8,612 bases of DNA. It comes from Lachnospiraceae bacterium (lineage in GTDB: Bacteria; Bacillota_A; Clostridia; Lachnospirales; Lachnospiraceae). The notes beneath the pieces were generated by a model. The model ran no database searches. It was not told the origin of the DNA and worked only from the letters and a program-made list of their open reading frames with translations. Of this stretch, positions 7,961-8,612 are shown piece after piece. Position 1 is the stretch's first letter. Each line of letters opens with the position of its first letter. The stretch lies in contig JAFRYJ010000001.1 of the NCBI GenBank assembly GCA_017437705.1, forward strand, positions 1-8,612, in the 5' to 3' direction. Position numbers and translations under genes: made by a program.

Positions 7961-7981
7961 ATAAAAAACGCAAATCGGCAA
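7953..7981 (-). promoter_or_regulatory. Sigma-A-type promoter of glgB
   Basis: On the minus strand, TTGCCG (7976-7981, 4 of 6 matches to TTGACA) is followed by a 17-bp spacer and a perfect TATAAT (7953-7958). Expected transcription start is near 7946, giving a leader of about 35 nt before the glgB GTG. It would drive glgB and probably the whole glgBPCDA cluster. The perfect -10 and optimal spacing make it the best promoter on this strand of the window. Confidence 0.65.
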
Positions 7982-8100
7982 CTGCGGCGGGGCTTCTCAG
8001 GCGGTATCTTCCCGACGGAACAGAATAAACGGGGGAAATAACACGATCATCCCGCTGTGTTCTGCAAATAATAAAAAAATCATCAAATTTTGACGCACCT

Positions 8101-8116
8101 CTGTACAAATTTACAG
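8101..8116. promoter_or_regulatory. CTGTA-N6-TACAG dyad at the small-gene promoter
   Basis: CTGTA (8101-8105) and TACAG (8112-8116) form a 16-bp dyad with a CAAATT centre. It overlaps the putative -35 (8110-8115) of the rightward promoter, as a repressor site might. A further TACAG occurs at 8140-8144 just after the -10. No regulator can be assigned. The remainder of the divergent region from about 7982 to 8100 holds only an imperfect inverted repeat (CAGAA at 8021 with TTCTG at 8060) and an A-rich stretch. Confidence 0.35.
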
Positions 8117-8138
8117 ACACCTTGGTATTATATTATAT
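8110..8138 (+). promoter_or_regulatory. Rightward promoter for the small membrane-peptide gene
   Basis: TTTACA (8110-8115, 5 of 6 matches to TTGACA), a 17-bp spacer, and TTATAT (8133-8138) or, one base on, TATATA. The segment is strongly A+T-rich compared with surrounding DNA. Expected start is near 8145, giving a leader of about 40 nt before the ATG at 8184. Confidence 0.5.
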
Positions 8139-8183
8139 ATACAGATCATAAACGGAGTTTATTACTGAGAGGGGGATTCAGAT

Positions 8184-8291
8184 ATGAAAAAGAAGATAAT
8201 CTGCTTACTGGCAATCGCCGTTATCGTTGTGGGAGTCATCATTGTATTCTCCAGGCACGGCACAGAGGAATTACTGGAAGAGGATGAATAA
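8184..8291 (+). CDS. 35-residue single-span membrane peptide, unknown function
   Basis: Not recognised as any named family. It begins MKKKIICLLAIAV, has a continuous hydrophobic stretch from about residue 5 to 22 ending VGVIIVF, then SRHGTEE and an acidic tail LLEEDE. The basic N-terminus followed by one hydrophobic helix fits an N-in, C-out membrane anchor; there is no lipobox Cys or clear signal-peptidase site, so it is probably not secreted. Translation evidence is good: GAGGGGGA (8169-8176) lies 7 nt before the ATG, and a promoter-like region is upstream. A strong terminator begins 18 nt after the TAA, so it forms a single-gene transcription unit. It is divergent from glgB and convergent with the clpB-like gene. 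Nothing in the sequence ties it to glycogen metabolism or proteostasis. A longer overlapping reading frame has no start signals. Confidence 0.65.
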   Translation: MKKKIICLLAIAVIVVGVIIVFSRHGTEELLEEDE

Positions 8292-8309
8292 GACCATCTG
8301 AAAAAGACC

Positions 8310-8347
8310 AAGGCCCGGACAGCATCTGCCGTCCGGGCCTTCTTTTT
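8310..8347 (+). terminator. Strong intrinsic terminator, probably bidirectional
   Basis: A perfect 11-bp stem AAGGCCCGGAC (8310-8320) / GTCCGGGCCTT (8331-8341) encloses a 10-nt loop and is followed on the plus strand by TCTTTTT (8341-8347). It ends the 35-codon gene. Read on the minus strand, the same stem is followed after GGTC by TTTTT (8301-8305), so it can also stop transcription of the convergent clpB-like gene, whose stop codon is about 30 bp away. Confidence 0.9.
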
Positions 8348-8370
8348 GCATTATTTACCTTTAGCTGAAG

Positions 8371-8612
8371 TTATTTCTTGATCCTGCCCGTAAGCTCTCC
8401 GCCTTCGACATCGATCTCCACGGTGTCGCCGGGCTCAAGCTCATCGGCAAGGATTATCCTGCCCACAAGGGTCTCCACATTCTTCTGCAGGAACCTCTTA
8501 AGAGGCCTTGCACCGTATGAGGGATCGTAGCCCTTGCTGATAATATAGTCTCTGGCATCATCCGTAAGCGCAACGGAGATCTCCCTGTCGGCGATCCTGG
8601 AATTCAGCTCCT
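8371..8612 (-). CDS. clpB: ClpB-type AAA+ disaggregase, C-terminal fragment (window edge)
   Basis: Only the last 79 residues plus the stop are visible; the gene continues past the right edge. The fragment contains RIADREISVALTDDAR and GYDPSYGARPLKRFLQ, which match the small C-terminal domain of the second AAA+ module; GARPLKR is the sensor-2 motif whose Arg contacts the nucleotide. After it comes VETLVGRIILADELEPGDTV and a short beta-rich end EIDVEGGELTGRIKK. ClpB rescues aggregated proteins together with the DnaK system in the cytoplasm. ClpC and other Hsp100 proteins share the sensor-2 motif; the RIADREI segment and the short ending without an extended tail favour ClpB, but the M-domain that would settle it is outside the window. 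It converges on the 35-codon gene and shares its terminator. Confidence 0.85.
   Translation of the reverse strand, partial: ELNSRIADREISVALTDDARDYIISKGYDPSYGARPLKRFLQKNVETLVGRIILADELEPGDTVEIDVEGGELTGRIKK

Noticed and set aside
7961..8020. ACGCAAAT-containing stretch resembling part of a cyclic-di-GMP (GEMM) riboswitch core
   Set aside because: The other conserved GEMM segments and the paired helices are missing, and the stretch coincides with the glgB promoter spacer and -35.
8021..8064. Imperfect inverted repeat CAGAA...CGGG / CCCG...TTCTG in the divergent region, considered as a terminator
   Set aside because: The pairing is interrupted by unequal internal loops and neither strand has a T-run directly after it.
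8090..8287. 65-codon plus-strand frame overlapping the 35-codon gene
   Set aside because: It would begin at a TTG without a ribosome binding site and read through the promoter and leader of the smaller gene. The 35-codon frame has proper start signals and a coherent membrane-peptide composition.
1..8612. CRISPR array, insertion sequence, prophage or tRNA
   Set aside because: No regularly spaced direct repeats, transposase or integrase frames, terminal inverted repeats or cloverleaf-like sequences were found on reading either strand.

Overview
The window looks like chromosomal DNA from a Bacillota bacterium, most likely a Clostridia/Lachnospiraceae-type organism. The main reasons are the paired glgC and glgD genes (a catalytic and a degenerate ADP-glucose pyrophosphorylase subunit), a glgB-glgP-glgC-glgD-glgA order, strong purine-rich Shine-Dalgarno sites of the GGAGG type, several GTG/TTG starts, and frequent AGG/AGA arginine codons. 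The organism assignment is inference; no rRNA or other taxonomic marker is present.

Almost all of the window (1 to 7911) is a glycogen-metabolism cluster on the minus strand. In transcription order it reads glgB (branching enzyme), glgP (phosphorylase), glgC (ADP-glucose pyrophosphorylase, catalytic), glgD (GlgC paralogue without the catalytic residues) and glgA (glycogen synthase, cut off by the left edge of the window). GlgC, with GlgD as probable partner, makes ADP-glucose; GlgA adds it to alpha-1,4 chains; GlgB introduces alpha-1,6 branches; GlgP releases glucose-1-phosphate. Spacers are about 60 bp (glgB-glgP), about 130 bp (glgP-glgC, holding an A+T-rich dyad and a small hairpin before a TTG start), 13 bp (glgC-glgD, with the ribosome binding site starting in the glgC stop) and 4 bp (glgD-glgA). 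The set is probably one operon. A good sigma-A-like promoter lies upstream of glgB and is overlaid by a 36-bp near-perfect two-tier palindrome.

From 7912 to 8183 is a divergent intergenic region with the glgB promoter on one side and, facing right, a second promoter and dyad ahead of a 35-codon gene (8184 to 8291). That gene would encode a single-span membrane peptide with a basic N-terminus and an acidic C-terminus. It ends at a strong terminator (8310 to 8347) that probably also serves the convergent gene to its right.

The right edge (8371 to 8612, minus strand) is the C-terminal end of a ClpB-type AAA+ disaggregase. No tRNA, rRNA, CRISPR array, insertion sequence or other mobile element was seen. 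The glycogen genes are conventional and intact; the less explained parts are the glgB-promoter palindrome and the small membrane-peptide gene.
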